Source of the DNA: Stenotrophomonas sp. ATCM1_4
GTDB lineage: Bacteria > Pseudomonadota > Gammaproteobacteria > Xanthomonadales > Xanthomonadaceae
Assembly (NCBI RefSeq): GCF_004348115.1
Contig: NZ_QPFB01000001.1
Coordinates: 87,752 to 151,751, forward strand
Length of the DNA stretch: 64,000 nt
Direction: 5' to 3'
The notes beneath the pieces are model-generated. The model made no database searches. It saw only the letters and a list, made by a program, of their open reading frames with translations, and had not been told where the DNA came from. Below are positions 63,931-64,000 of this stretch, in pieces. A program made the translations under genes and the position numbers. The stretch's first letter is position 1. Every line of letters begins with the position of its first letter.

Positions 63931-63957
63931 AGCCCGGTGATTGCCGGGCTTTTTTGT
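63931..63957 (+). terminator. Rho-independent terminator after gpsA
   Basis: AAGCCCGG (63931-63938) pairs with CCGGGCTT (63945-63952) around a 6-nt loop and runs into a stretch of T residues. The best terminator in the window. Confidence 0.85.
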
Positions 63958-64000
63958 TGGGCCAGTGGAACCTGCTCCTGCCCCAACGGGTGGACAGGAG

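Overview
The window is about 64 kb of GC-rich (roughly two-thirds G+C by eye) chromosomal DNA from a gammaproteobacterium of the family Xanthomonadaceae, most likely Stenotrophomonas or a close relative. This rests on the codon usage, the short GC-rich palindromic repeats in many intergenic gaps, the Tat-exported TldD homologues, the fused indolepyruvate oxidoreductase, the heme and nitrogen gene sets, and the yibN-secB-gpsA order. No phage, plasmid, insertion sequence, rRNA, tRNA or CRISPR array was found. The organism name is inference from family-level knowledge.

Layout. 1-8.1 kb: a leftward operon tldD, tldE/pmbA, a DUF4159 protein and moxR (cut by the window edge), then a divergent LysR/short-chain dehydrogenase pair and a second Tat-exported TldD. 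8.2-10.8 kb: a DUF938 methyltransferase and an M61 peptidase, followed by an imperfect tandem repeat of about 160 bp. 11.3-16.2 kb: a siderophore-type uptake locus (TonB receptor, MFS importer, unknown 128-residue protein) divergent from its AraC regulator, with a Fur-like box and a heptamer direct repeat between them. 16.4-20.3 kb: a more AT-rich accessory block holding a broken SRPBCC gene, a LysR regulator and a divergent isochorismatase-DoxX-pirin operon. Inverted copies of a 25-bp element lie at both ends of this block. 20.4-29.3 kb: a small secreted protein, a 1236-residue indolepyruvate oxidoreductase, an AEC transporter, two secreted unknowns and an AAA ATPase. 29.4-41.1 kb: parA, sixA, yceI, a phospholipase D lipoprotein, a thioesterase, a PAS-PAS-GAF-GGDEF-EAL protein, plsC, a YheT hydrolase, a TPR-sulfotransferase fusion and a PEBP protein.

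41.1-51.8 kb is nitrogen-centred: glnA with a textbook sigma-54 promoter and two NtrC boxes, then glnK-amtB, and 2.7 kb further on ntrBC with its own NtrC box over the ntrB start codon. The same box lies upstream of a divergent surface-protein gene that has a sigma-54-like promoter, so this adhesin-like protein may belong to the nitrogen regulon. An amidase lipoprotein and uppP lie in the same stretch. 51.8-57.6 kb: two tandem Cu/Zn superoxide dismutase lipoproteins, a thiolase and several small unknowns. 57.6-64 kb: hemD-hemX-hemY leftward (without hemC), then a thioesterase, a secreted unknown, a rhodanese, secB and gpsA rightward, ending at a clear terminator.

Most of the window is ordinary core genome. 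The points most worth checking are the NtrC/sigma-54 arrangement at 49.2-49.3 kb, the Tat-exported TldD proteins beside a signal-less TldE, the flanked accessory block with its single-codon pseudogene, and the paired operators upstream of the AraC- and LysR-controlled operons.
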